Below are positions 1 through 8,853 of a stretch of DNA of 40,937 bases, one piece after another. Under the pieces are notes generated by a model. That model was not told where the DNA came from and made no database searches. It saw only the letters and a list, made by a program, of their open reading frames with translations. The DNA comes from a bacterium (GTDB taxonomy: Bacteria; Zhuqueibacterota; QNDG01; DTFT01). Within the stretch, counting starts at the first letter, position 1. Each line of letters opens with the position of its first letter. The position numbers were made by a program, and so were the translations under genes. The DNA lies in NCBI GenBank assembly GCA_016933415.1, contig JAFGAX010000184.1, positions 1 to 40,937 on the forward strand, read 5' to 3'.

Positions 1-1
1 C

Positions 2-640
2 GATCCGATACCCCCGGCTTCGGTGATCTCCGGGCTGACCGCGGTTTCGAACGACGACAGCACGGACATTTTCGGGTCCACTTCGGTGATCGGCGAGAAT
101 CCGATCCTCCTGTCCCTGAGCAAACGTCCGAGCATCGCCGTGGGCGAAAGCGTGTCCATCGCCGTGCTCGGCCGCATTTCCGACGCGCCTGAAACCGGAT
201 ACTTCCAGCTCAACATTCCGAGCGGGGATTTCGTGGACGCCCGGGAGCCCAACTCCGGGAACAGCGTCTCGGTCAAGACCCCCGCCGGGGAGGACTGGAC
301 CTCCCTGCGGTCCGATCCGAAGAAAATATACCGGCCGGAGACGGAGGAATCGTTGTGGAACAGCCCGAATCCGTTCAGTCCGTCAAACGGCCCCACCGCC
401 ATCCATTACTATCTGGAAAAACAAACGGCCGTCTCGTTCCGTCTTTTCACGCTCACGGGCGAACCGGTCTGGTCCGTTTCCTTCGACGCCTCGGACGACC
501 GCGCCTCGGCCGGACTGCACACGCTTTTGTGGGACGGCCGGAACGACCGGTCGCGGACCGTCCTGAACGGCGTGTATTTTCTTTTCATGAAACCGGCCGA
601 TGGAAAAATACGGAAAACCAAAATTGCGGTCATGAAATAA
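2..640 (+). CDS. Secreted protein with C-terminal FlgD/T9SS-like domain (5' partial)
   Basis: The reading frame is open to the left edge of the window, so the true start lies outside; the GTG at 23 is only the first possible internal start. The visible part begins with a beta-rich segment of unknown function. It ends with an approximately 90-residue module starting at SPNPFSPSNGPTAIHYYL and containing the LFTLTGEPVW, LLWDGRND and GVYFLFM signatures of FlgD-Ig-like / T9SS type A C-terminal domains. Those domains usually act as sorting or anchoring signals on proteins exported across the outer membrane. The TAA stop at 638-640 directly abuts the ATG of the downstream PorV-like gene, suggesting one transcript. 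The N-terminal function cannot be stated from this fragment. Confidence 0.85.
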   Translation, partial: DPIPPASVISGLTAVSNDDSTDIFGSTSVIGENPILLSLSKRPSIAVGESVSIAVLGRISDAPETGYFQLNIPSGDFVDAREPNSGNSVSVKTPAGEDWTSLRSDPKKIYRPETEESLWNSPNPFSPSNGPTAIHYYLEKQTAVSFRLFTLTGEPVWSVSFDASDDRASAGLHTLLWDGRNDRSRTVLNGVYFLFMKPADGKIRKTKIAVMK

Positions 641-2617
641 ATGAGAAAACCGAATCGCAACAGGGGAATCATTCCCGGACCCGCAGGGGCCGGCCGGCGG
701 ACCCGGCTCGGAATCGCCCGGATGGTTTTCTTCGCGGCCTGCGCCGGAAGTCTGTCCGCCGGTGACGGCGGGGCGGGAATCGAGGATCCGTTCCGCATCG
801 GCGCGGACGCCCGGGCGCTGGGCCTGGGGAACGCGGCGGTCGCGTTCCCGCAGGACCCGTCCGCCCCGCTCTGGAATCCGGCGGGCATGGTCGTCGTGCA
901 GCAGAGGGGCCTGCTTCTGTCGCACACCGAACTGTTCGAGGACGTCCAGGTTCAGGCCGTTCATTACATCCATCCGACGCTTTCCGCCGGCACCTTCGGG
1001 CTCGGCGTGTCACGCATCGGCGTCGGGGGCATCCGCCGGATCGAGGAGGTCGGCGGCGCGGCCGGAACGGTTCCCGTGGACATGGGTGAATTCGGCTACT
1101 GGCAGGGAAAACTGACCCTCGGGTACGGCCTGACGCTTTTCCGCGGCATTTCCATCGGCACCAATTTCGTGACCCACCGGCAGGTCATGGGGAACGCGTC
1201 CGCGACGGGATTCGGAATGGACGCCGGCGTCCACGCCCGCATCCGGTGGGAGGGTTCGCCCCTCCACAATGTCCATCTCGGCGCCTCGATGTCCAACGTA
1301 CTGCCGGCCCGGCTGCGGCTGGGAGGCGAATACGAGACCCTGCCCGCGACACTGCGCGCGGGAATCGCAAAAACGCTGTTCTGGCGCGGCGGAATGGACC
1401 GTTTTCTCGTTCTGGCGGACGCCGAACAGGGCCGGAACCGCGAAACACGGATCCACGCCGGGGCCGAGTACGCGATCGCGAACGCCCTGTTTCTGCGCGC
1501 GGGATTCGACGACGGCGAGCCGACGTTCGGCGCCGGGTTGTCGCTCCGGTTCTTCCAGATCGACTATGCCACGGGCCGTCTCGGCGATCCGGCGTTCTTC
1601 CCGCGCAGTCACCGGTTTTCGCTCATCCTGTTCCTCGGAAAATCCATTCCGGAACAGAGACGGCTCATCGAAGTCCGGCGCCAGGCGGAGACGCGGCGCC
1701 GGGTCGAACAGGAAATGGAGGAAGCGCTCCGCAAGCGCGTCGCCGACGCGTTGTCGGCGGGCAAGCGCCACCTCGCCTCCGCGGATTATATCAGCGCGCG
1801 TCTCGAATTCGGCTCCGTCCTGAGGGACGACCCCGGACACGCGGAGGCCAAACGCCTGCTCGACGAGACCAACCGGCTTGAAACCGCCTCCCAGCTGGCC
1901 CGTGAAGACCAGCTGCTGCAGGAAACACGCGAGAACGAAGCCCGCCAGAAAGACCTCGCCTTTGTCAGTCAGTGCTTCCAGGAAGGACTGGCGTTTCTCG
2001 ACAAGGGCGCGTACTCGAAAGCCATCAGCCGATGGAACCAGGCGCTCGAGCGCGATCCGGAAAACGAACAGATCAGGAGCTACATCAGCCGCACCGCCGG
2101 CGTCCAGGAAAACGAAGTCCAGCGCCGCATCGGCCGCGCCCGCCAGCTGGTGCGGGAGCAAAAGGCCGCCGAAGCCTACCAGGTGCTGAACCAGGCCCGG
2201 GAAACGGCCGGCGATTCTCCGCGTCTGAACGCCCTGGTATCCGAGGAAATGAAGAACCTCGACGAGAAATTCGGATTCCTCAACGCCTATCAGGCCGGAG
2301 TCGAGCATTTCGAGAAGCAGGATTACGCGGCCGCGGCGGAGTTCCTCCGGCGCGCGACGGAACTCGATCCGGCGGACCAGAAGGCGCGCGAACTGTTCCG
2401 GAACGCGCTTGCCCGGTCCCAGGGTGCGCCCCGGGAAATGCGGCGCGACGCCAAGGACCGGTACGCCCAGGGCCTGCGCGCCTACCAGGACGGCGATTAT
2501 GCGGGCGCCCTGCGGATCTGGGAAGAGGCTCTGGTCATCGAGCCCAACAACGTGAAAATCATCGAGGCCATTCAGGGCGCACGCGCCCGCCTCCAGACCT
2601 TCCAGAAAAACAAGTAA
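641..2617 (+). CDS. PorV/PorQ-type outer membrane protein fused to TPR repeats
   Basis: 658 residues. A long basic N-terminus followed by a short hydrophobic stretch (MVFFAACAGSLSAG, about residues 28-41) looks like an export signal. Residues about 47-335 match the PorV/PorQ (UPF0164) outer-membrane family: the opening ADARALGLGNAAVAF...DPSAPLWNPAGM is its hallmark, followed by alternating beta-strands. Residues about 345-380 are charged and coiled-coil-like, and about 370-650 hold TPR-type helical repeats (for example GAYSKAISRWNQALERDPEN and GDYAGALRIWEEALVIEPNN). PorV proteins work with type IX secretion as outer-membrane shuttles or anchors for C-terminal-domain cargo; here the preceding gene encodes such a cargo-like domain. 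The TPR tail is not part of the standard PorV fold and presumably reaches into the periplasm. The ATG sits immediately after the upstream stop. Confidence 0.85.
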   Translation: MRKPNRNRGIIPGPAGAGRRTRLGIARMVFFAACAGSLSAGDGGAGIEDPFRIGADARALGLGNAAVAFPQDPSAPLWNPAGMVVVQQRGLLLSHTELFEDVQVQAVHYIHPTLSAGTFGLGVSRIGVGGIRRIEEVGGAAGTVPVDMGEFGYWQGKLTLGYGLTLFRGISIGTNFVTHRQVMGNASATGFGMDAGVHARIRWEGSPLHNVHLGASMSNVLPARLRLGGEYETLPATLRAGIAKTLFWRGGMDRFLVLADAEQGRNRETRIHAGAEYAIANALFLRAGFDDGEPTFGAGLSLRFFQIDYATGRLGDPAFFPRSHRFSLILFLGKSIPEQRRLIEVRRQAETRRRVEQEMEEALRKRVADALSAGKRHLASADYISARLEFGSVLRDDPGHAEAKRLLDETNRLETASQLAREDQLLQETRENEARQKDLAFVSQCFQEGLAFLDKGAYSKAISRWNQALERDPENEQIRSYISRTAGVQENEVQRRIGRARQLVREQKAAEAYQVLNQARETAGDSPRLNALVSEEMKNLDEKFGFLNAYQAGVEHFEKQDYAAAAEFLRRATELDPADQKARELFRNALARSQGAPREMRRDAKDRYAQGLRAYQDGDYAGALRIWEEALVIEPNNVKIIEAIQGARARLQTFQKNK

Positions 2618-2635
2618 CGGCCGGACGGTTCATCC

Positions 2636-5600
2636 ATGTTCCGAAAAGTCATCAAGGAAGAGTGCAAGGTCCCCGCAGACGTCAAGTACCTCGGGGAAAT
2701 GCGGAATTTCGTCACCCATGTCGGCCGCAAGTACGGTGTTCCGGAGCGGATTCTCAACTCCTTCAAACTGGCGATCGACGAGGGCGGGACGAACATCATC
2801 CGTCACGCCTACCGCGACTGGGACGGGTTCGTCACGCTCCGCATGATCATCCGCAACCGGGATGTCACCGTCTCCCTGATCGACCAGGGACACACCTTCG
2901 ATCTCCGGCAGGTCCGGGACCCGGACCTCCAGCGGTACGTGGACATCGGCAAGAAGGGCGGACTGGGCATTTTCATCATCCGGCGCGTGGTCGACGGCGT
3001 GGATTACCGGAAAACCGTGGAGGGCAACGAGCTCAAGCTCGTCAAGAACCTGCCGCATTTTCCGGGACGCCAGCTCCGGCTGCCGGGCATGGGTCTTCCG
3101 ATGAAACTGCAGTACGCCGTTTACGCCGGCATCCTGTGGACCCTGCTGGCGATGGCCGTGTGGTTCGTTTCGAACGCCAACCAGCGCTCGCGCATCCTGC
3201 GGTCCGATCTGGCCCTCGGCGGCACGCTGGCCCGGACGCTGGCCCACCAGTGCGTGGAGTCGCTGGTCCGGGACGAAACCATCGAGACCGCCCGGATCGC
3301 GGCCGAATTCCAGCGGGTCAACGCGCCCTGGCTGCTCGAAGCGCTCATCATTGATTCCGCCGGCGTCGTCCAGGGATCGGTGACGCCCGAGCGGATACTG
3401 GAGCCGCACCGGCCCGGACCGGTCGAGGCGCGGCTCTCGCCGTCGGTCACGCGCACACGCACGGACGACGGCCGGACCGCCTACGAGATCGAGGAGGCCG
3501 TTGTCCCGCCGCTGATGCGGATGCCGGTCGGAAGCGTCCGGCTCCAGTTCGACAAGGCGGTCACCGACCGAAAAATCCGCACCGCCCTGCTGGACGGGCT
3601 CCGGATGCTGTTCATCATCTGGCTGGTCGGCGCCGCCGGCATTTTCGGCCTGGTCTTTCTCATCACGAACCCCCTGCGGCGGCTGGCCCGGTGGATCAGC
3701 GCCGCGGGCCACGGCGAAATACAGGACGAGGTCGAATTCGACCAGTCGGACGAAATCGGTGAAATCGCCCACGCCTTCAACGAAATCACGGAGAAGTTCC
3801 GGAAATCCCAGGAAAACCTGGCGGAGCAGGAACGCCTGCAGAAGGAAATGCAGGTCGCCCAGGAAATCCAGCACACCCTGCTCCCCTCCACCTTCCCGCA
3901 GATCGAGGGCTATGAGATCGCCTCGTATTACGAGGCCGCGCGGGAGGTGGGCGGGGATTATTTCGACTTCGTCGAGGTGGACAAGGACACGCTGGGCATT
4001 GTGGTGGCCGATGTCTCCGGCAAGGGCGTTCCGGGCTCCCTGATCATGACCATGATCCGGACGGCGCTCCGTACCGAAGCCCGCGGCAACAAGAACGCCG
4101 CGGACGTGCTGGCCCGCGTCAACGACTTCGTGATCAACGACATGAAACGCGGCATGTTCGTGACCGTGTTCTACGTGATCCTCGATTCGCACAACCGCAC
4201 CATCAATTACGCGAGCGCGGGCCACAATCCCATGATCCTGTACCGCGCCCAGACCAACAAGAGCTTCTACCTGAATCCGCGGGGATTCCCCATCGGGCTC
4301 AACCTGCCCGACAAGACCCTGTTCCGCAAATCGATCGAATCGGACACCATCCACCTGAAGGAGGGCGACGTGCTCATCGCCTACACCGACGGGGTGACCG
4401 AGGCGATGAACGCCCAGCGCGAGAAATTCGGGGAGGAACGCTTCCTGTCCGTTATCCGAAAAGGCGGCCACATGCAGGTCGATCCGCTCGTGGACCGCAT
4501 CCGCGAGGAGATCAAGGAATTCACCGGCGGCGAAGCGCAGAGCGACGACATCACGCTGGTGGCCATCCAGGAGAAGATGCGCGCCGAGGACGTTCTCTTC
4601 AACCTCCGCTCGAACCTCATACGGCTGGTCACGGAGGAGGGTCTGAGCGCGCGCGACGCCTGCCGGAAAATGGGCGTCTCGACCTCGACCTATTACAAGT
4701 ACCGGCGGCGGTGGGACAAGATGGGCGATGACGGCCTGCGCGAGCAGACGCCGCGCGCCGACGTCGAGGAAAACCATGTCGCCATCGAGGACAAGGTCAA
4801 GATACACGATATCATCAAGAACCATCCGGATTTCGGCCCCAAGCGCATCGCCGAGGAGCTGAACACCGAAAGCTACGGATTCACCGTGCTCGACGAAAAA
4901 CGGATCTACGACGAGCTGGTGAAGAGCCGGCTCAACACGCGGGACCGCCGGCTGGTGTTCGCGGAGCGGGGCGGAAAGGGCAAGCGGACCAAACCGCCGG
5001 GCACGCCGTTCCTCACTCTGGACGGACAGATCATTTTCGACACCGGCAGACGGCGCGAGAGACCGCCGCTTCTCAGGCCGCGCCGGCCGGATGACGCGCC
5101 CACGATCAGCATACGCGCCTCGCAGATCAAACCGGAACCGGAGGCCGCCGCGCTTCCGCCGATTCCCGAGATGGACGCATCCGCCCCCGAGGAAAGCCTG
5201 ATCCGGCCCGAGACGGACGCCGCCGCTGCGGGATCCCCAACCGGATCGGACGCCGAATCCGTCACGCCGCCCGCTCAGGCCGCATCCGTCGCGGACGACG
5301 GATCGGCCGGCCCTGCGGAAACGGATGACGGTCTGCTCGGCGGTCTTTTCGACTGGCTGGAAGAAAGCCCCGCTCCCGGTTCCGGGACGGAGTCGGTCGC
5401 GGGGCCGTCCGGCCCAGCTTCTGACGCGGGCGAACCGGCCGCCACTGCAGAACCGGCTTGGGAGCGCCAGCCGGATGCCGAGGACCGGATCGCCGAATCC
5501 GTGAGCGGAGAGCTCTTTGACGCGGAATTCGCCGGATTCGCGGAGGAACCCGCCGAGGCCTTTGACGGCGGTCTCTTCGAACGCATCGACGCCTCGCCCT

Positions 5601-6043
5601 TTGACAGCGACACAACCCTTTCCGCCAGGGGATCGCGCGACGAAAGCCGCATCGCGTCCATGCTCCGCGAAATGAACAGCCGCCGTCACATGGATTCGGG
5701 CAAATGGTTCTACAGACAGGGCCTGTACGCCAAGGCCATTGAAGAGTTCAAGCGCATTCTGGACGAAAAACCGGATTCCTGGGAAGCGTACCAGAGCCTC
5801 GGGGACGCCTGGTACAGGCTCGGCCAGCTGGAGAAAGCGACCGAAGCCTATGAGCGGGTGCGTCTGCTCAATCCGGAGAACCTGAACGTTCTGGAGAACC
5901 TCGGTGTCATTTTCGCCAACCGGGGCGAATACAAGCGGGCTGTGTGGCAGTGGGGGGAAATCCTGAAGCGGAATCCCCAGCGGTCGGACATCCTGGAACG
6001 GATCAAGCGCATGCAGAAACTCATCCGTAGCCAGGCGGTCTGA
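2636..6043 (+). CDS. RsbW-like ATPase / sensor / SpoIIE phosphatase / transposase-like HTH / TPR fusion
   Basis: 1135 residues. Domains in order: (1) about 1-140, GHKL ATPase of anti-sigma kinase type, with N-box AIDEGGTNIIRHAY, SLIDQGHTFDL and GGLGIFIIRRVVD; (2) membrane segment about 157-180, extracytoplasmic sensor about 181-318, second membrane segment about 322-345; (3) HAMP about 345-395 and a short coiled coil; (4) SpoIIE/RsbU-type PP2C phosphatase about 420-646, with metal-binding Asp motifs VGGDYFDF, VVADVSGKGVPG, AYTDGVTEA and SDDITLVAI; (5) about 651-785, two helix-turn-helix units (CRKMGVSTSTYYKYRRRW, then HPDFGPKRIAEELNTE) resembling the DNA-binding part of IS481/IS3-type transposases without the integrase core; (6) an acidic low-complexity linker about 790-1015; (7) three TPRs about 1018-1130. 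Kinase and phosphatase in one chain imply control of a STAS protein, and one is encoded next. DNA binding is inferred. Confidence 0.9.
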   Translation: MFRKVIKEECKVPADVKYLGEMRNFVTHVGRKYGVPERILNSFKLAIDEGGTNIIRHAYRDWDGFVTLRMIIRNRDVTVSLIDQGHTFDLRQVRDPDLQRYVDIGKKGGLGIFIIRRVVDGVDYRKTVEGNELKLVKNLPHFPGRQLRLPGMGLPMKLQYAVYAGILWTLLAMAVWFVSNANQRSRILRSDLALGGTLARTLAHQCVESLVRDETIETARIAAEFQRVNAPWLLEALIIDSAGVVQGSVTPERILEPHRPGPVEARLSPSVTRTRTDDGRTAYEIEEAVVPPLMRMPVGSVRLQFDKAVTDRKIRTALLDGLRMLFIIWLVGAAGIFGLVFLITNPLRRLARWISAAGHGEIQDEVEFDQSDEIGEIAHAFNEITEKFRKSQENLAEQERLQKEMQVAQEIQHTLLPSTFPQIEGYEIASYYEAAREVGGDYFDFVEVDKDTLGIVVADVSGKGVPGSLIMTMIRTALRTEARGNKNAADVLARVNDFVINDMKRGMFVTVFYVILDSHNRTINYASAGHNPMILYRAQTNKSFYLNPRGFPIGLNLPDKTLFRKSIESDTIHLKEGDVLIAYTDGVTEAMNAQREKFGEERFLSVIRKGGHMQVDPLVDRIREEIKEFTGGEAQSDDITLVAIQEKMRAEDVLFNLRSNLIRLVTEEGLSARDACRKMGVSTSTYYKYRRRWDKMGDDGLREQTPRADVEENHVAIEDKVKIHDIIKNHPDFGPKRIAEELNTESYGFTVLDEKRIYDELVKSRLNTRDRRLVFAERGGKGKRTKPPGTPFLTLDGQIIFDTGRRRERPPLLRPRRPDDAPTISIRASQIKPEPEAAALPPIPEMDASAPEESLIRPETDAAAAGSPTGSDAESVTPPAQAASVADDGSAGPAETDDGLLGGLFDWLEESPAPGSGTESVAGPSGPASDAGEPAATAEPAWERQPDAEDRIAESVSGELFDAEFAGFAEEPAEAFDGGLFERIDASPFDSDTTLSARGSRDESRIASMLREMNSRRHMDSGKWFYRQGLYAKAIEEFKRILDEKPDSWEAYQSLGDAWYRLGQLEKATEAYERVRLLNPENLNVLENLGVIFANRGEYKRAVWQWGEILKRNPQRSDILERIKRMQKLIRSQAV

Positions 6044-6140
6044 ATCCGTCGGCAAGCGTATTCCCCGGCCCCGCGATGCGGGACGGGCGGCGGGGAACTT
6101 CAACCCTTTTCGGGCCGGCCGGGGCCCCCGGTAAAAAGGG

Positions 6141-6168
6141 TTGACAATGACCCTGATTTCTATTAAAT
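6141..6168 (+). promoter_or_regulatory. Candidate sigma70-like promoter for the STAS gene
   Basis: The 170-base gap between the phosphatase and STAS genes is G/C-rich at first and then sharply A/T-rich (about 6140-6195). It holds a perfect TTGACA at 6141-6146 and TTAAAT at 6163-6168 with a 16-base spacer; TAAATT with a 17-base spacer is an alternative. The same TTGAnn-16-TTAAAT arrangement occurs upstream of vapB. It would allow the STAS protein to be transcribed independently of its upstream regulator. Confidence 0.5.
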
Positions 6169-6213
6169 TTCAAATGAAATATATATTTATCGATCTCTTG
6201 CGGGGGCTGTCCG

Positions 6214-6873
6214 ATGGAAGGCATACAGGTATCGGTGGAAAAAGTGGGGACGCTCGGCGAAGTGTCGGTCATCCGTGTGGGCGGGTACATTGACACCACC
6301 ACTTCCGCGGAACTGGAAAGGGCCCTCGATTCCCTCCTGAAAACGGGCGTGGTCCACATCATCATCGACCTGGGCAATGTGGACTACATTTCCAGCGCCG
6401 GCTGGGGCATATTCATCAGCGAAATCAAGGGCATCCGGGAAAGGGGCGGCGATCTCAAGCTGGCCCGCATGATTCCCGACGTCTACGAAGTCTTCGAGCT
6501 TTTGGAATTTCATTATATCCTCAAGGCCTATGACACGGTCGAGGAGAGCATCCGCGATTTCGACCTCGGCGGCCGCGAAGTCAATCTGGCCATGGAGCAG
6601 GAAGCCTCGGACCAGGCGCTCCAGACCGCGGATTCGGTGATCCGCAAGGCCCAGGAATCCGAAGCCATTCCCGAAGGCATCGACGACAAGGTTCTCCAGA
6701 TCGTGCGTGAACACCCCTCGTGGGGTCCTTCCCAGATTTCCAAGGAATTGAACACCGAACGCTTCGGTTTCGTCCGGCTGGGCCTCATCGGCGCCTGGAA
6801 ACTTCTGCGCAGGCTGGACCTGGGCAACCGGAAACAGCGGGAGCTCCTGTCCAGGAAAGAATCCACCGAATAA
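6214..6873 (+). CDS. STAS-domain anti-sigma factor antagonist with C-terminal HTH-like module
   Basis: 219 residues. Residues about 5-112 form a STAS domain of SpoIIAA/RsbV type. The loop VDYISSAGWG aligns with the phospho-acceptor loop D-S-S-G-L-G, so Ser61 is the likely phosphorylation site; the preceding Asp is replaced by Ser60. After a hydrophilic linker, residues about 159-212 repeat the module seen in the upstream phosphatase: HPSWGPSQISKELNTERFGF against HPDFGPKRIAEELNTESYGF. In partner-switching pathways an unphosphorylated STAS protein binds the RsbW-type kinase and frees its client, and the PP2C phosphatase resets it. The gene order makes the 2636-6043 product the likely kinase and phosphatase. 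The added HTH-like tail is unusual for a STAS protein; whether it binds DNA or pairs with its counterpart is unknown. Confidence 0.88.
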   Translation: MEGIQVSVEKVGTLGEVSVIRVGGYIDTTTSAELERALDSLLKTGVVHIIIDLGNVDYISSAGWGIFISEIKGIRERGGDLKLARMIPDVYEVFELLEFHYILKAYDTVEESIRDFDLGGREVNLAMEQEASDQALQTADSVIRKAQESEAIPEGIDDKVLQIVREHPSWGPSQISKELNTERFGFVRLGLIGAWKLLRRLDLGNRKQRELLSRKESTE

Positions 6874-6885
6874 TCGGAAGGACGC

Positions 6886-8817
6886 ATGGGACAATCCATC
6901 ACCCGGAAAATCATCCAGCAGCATCTGAAGGAAGGGGAACCCAAGGCCGGTTTCCCTGTTGCTGTGGGGATCGACCAGACCCTGACGCAGGATGCCACCG
7001 GAACCATGGCCTATCTGCAGTTTGAAGCCATGGGCATCAACCGCATCCGCACCGAGCTGTCCGTGAGCTACGTGGACCACAACACCCTGCAGAACGGGTT
7101 CGAAAACGCGGACGACCACCGCTTCCTCCAGTCCTTTGCGTCGAAATACGGCCTGTATTTCTCCAAGCCCGGCAACGGCATATGCCACCAGGTGCACCTG
7201 GAGCGCTTCGGCGTTCCGGGCAGGACCCTGCTCGGCTCGGACAGCCATACTCCCACGGGCGGCGGCATCGGCATGCTGGCTGTCGGCGCGGGCGGTCTCG
7301 ACGTGGCCCTGGCCATGGCAGGACAGCCCTTCCACCTGACCATGCCGAAAGTCGTCAATATCCGCCTGTCCGGATCCCTGAAGCCGTTCGTTTCAGCCAA
7401 GGACGTGATTCTTGAAATCCTCAGGCGGCTCACGGTCAAGGGCGGCGTGGGCAAAATCATGGAATATTCGGGGCCGGGCGTGGCTTCGCTGGACGTGCCG
7501 GAACGGGCGACCATCGCCAACATGGGCGCGGAGCTCGGCGCCACGACCTCCATTTTCCCGAGCGACGAGAAAACCCGGATCTTCCTCAAAGCCCAGGACC
7601 GGGAATCCTCCTGGATTCCGCTCGCCGCGGATCCGGATGCGGCATACGACGAAACTCTCGAAATCGACCTGTCCGGGCTGGAGCCCATGATCGCCAGGCC
7701 CCATATGCCGGACCAGGTGGTCCGGGTGGCGGATCTCGCGGGCACTCGGGTTCAGCAGGTGGCCATGGGAAGCTGCACCAATTCCTCGTTCCGGGACCTG
7801 TCCGTGATCAGCCAGATGCTCAAGGGAAAGCGCGTCCATCCGGAGGTGTCCGTCGCCCTGGCTCCCGGGTCGCGTCAGGTGGTCCGTACCCTGATGGACC
7901 GCGGCGAATGGCAGGCCATCGTGGATTCCGGCATCCGCATACTCGAAAACGTGTGCGGCCCCTGCATCGGCATGGGATTCTCCCCGTGCTCGAACGCGGT
8001 CTCGCTCCGGACATTCAACCGGAACTTCGAGGGCCGGAGCGGCACGAAAACCGCCGGCGTCTACCTCTGCAGTCCGGAAACCGCGGCTGCGGCCGCGCTC
8101 ACCGGCGTCATCACCGATCCCCGCACCCTCGGCGCTTCGGTGAAGCCCCCGGCCCTGCCGGACCGCTTCCCGGTGGACGACGCGATGATCCTGCCGCCCT
8201 CCGCGGATCCCGGAAAAGTCGAAGTGCTGCGCGGCCCGAACATCAAGCCGCTTCCCGTGAAAGAGCCCTTGCCCGGCAGTCTCTCGGGCGGAATCCTGCT
8301 CAAGGTCGGCGATCACATCACCACGGATCACATCATGCCCGCAGGCGCCAAGATCCTGCCGCTCCGCTCCAACGTGCCCGCGCTCGCGGAGTTCGTGTTC
8401 GAGGCCGTGGATCCGACTTTCGCCAAACGGGCCAAGGCCGCGGGCGGCGGTTTCATCGTCGGAGGCGTGAATTACGGCCAGGGTTCGAGCCGCGAGCATG
8501 CCGCGCTCGCGCCGATGTTTCTCGGGGTGACGGCGGTGATCACCAAATCATTCGCCCGCATCCACCTGGCCAATCTCATCAATTTCGGCATCGTGCCTCT
8601 GACTTTCGTGAACGAGGCGGACTACGACCGCATCGAGCAGAGCGACGAGGTGGAAATCGACGTGACCGGCTTGAAGGCCGGCTCTGAGGGAGCGGCCCTG
8701 ACGCTGAAGAATAAAACCAAACGTTTCGACGCCAGCCTGACCCATTCGCTCTCTGCCCGTGACATCGCCCTGATCCGCGCGGGCGGGGCCCTGGCCTATG
8801 CCAAGCGATCCTCCTGA
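6886..8817 (+). CDS. acn: Aconitate hydratase
   Basis: 643 residues; interconverts citrate and isocitrate in the TCA cycle using a [4Fe-4S] cluster. The cluster cysteines are visible as Cys297 (GSCTNSS) and Cys357/Cys360 (CGPCIGMG). Substrate-loop motifs SYVDHN, LLGSDSHTPTGGG and the swivel-domain GGVNYGQGSSREHAAL are intact. The length fits the shorter, mitochondrial-like or Aquifex-type bacterial aconitases rather than the roughly 890-residue AcnA/AcnB. The ATG is preceded by GGAAGGA at good spacing. It lies 12 bases after the STAS gene and 36 bases before icd, so it is probably cotranscribed with the isocitrate dehydrogenase that uses its product. Confidence 0.97.
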   Translation: MGQSITRKIIQQHLKEGEPKAGFPVAVGIDQTLTQDATGTMAYLQFEAMGINRIRTELSVSYVDHNTLQNGFENADDHRFLQSFASKYGLYFSKPGNGICHQVHLERFGVPGRTLLGSDSHTPTGGGIGMLAVGAGGLDVALAMAGQPFHLTMPKVVNIRLSGSLKPFVSAKDVILEILRRLTVKGGVGKIMEYSGPGVASLDVPERATIANMGAELGATTSIFPSDEKTRIFLKAQDRESSWIPLAADPDAAYDETLEIDLSGLEPMIARPHMPDQVVRVADLAGTRVQQVAMGSCTNSSFRDLSVISQMLKGKRVHPEVSVALAPGSRQVVRTLMDRGEWQAIVDSGIRILENVCGPCIGMGFSPCSNAVSLRTFNRNFEGRSGTKTAGVYLCSPETAAAAALTGVITDPRTLGASVKPPALPDRFPVDDAMILPPSADPGKVEVLRGPNIKPLPVKEPLPGSLSGGILLKVGDHITTDHIMPAGAKILPLRSNVPALAEFVFEAVDPTFAKRAKAAGGGFIVGGVNYGQGSSREHAALAPMFLGVTAVITKSFARIHLANLINFGIVPLTFVNEADYDRIEQSDEVEIDVTGLKAGSEGAALTLKNKTKRFDASLTHSLSARDIALIRAGGALAYAKRSS

Positions 8818-8853
8818 GCGGATCGCACCTTATCCATCCCGGAGACCCGGAAA

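Noticed and set aside
1010-2308. Minus-strand open frame opposite the PorV-like gene
   Set aside because: The PorV signature and TPR repeats are on the plus strand; the reverse translation has no family features.
4586-4990. Insertion-sequence remnant inside the phosphatase gene
   Set aside because: The frame is intact on both sides, there are no terminal inverted repeats, and the neighbouring STAS gene has the same module. A captured domain is more likely than a recent insertion.
2630-6103. Very long open frame (about 1157 codons) on the minus strand
   Set aside because: It lies opposite the kinase/phosphatase fusion. Its translation lacks domain motifs and is biased in a way expected from the complement of a G/C-rich gene, while the plus strand shows clear catalytic motifs.
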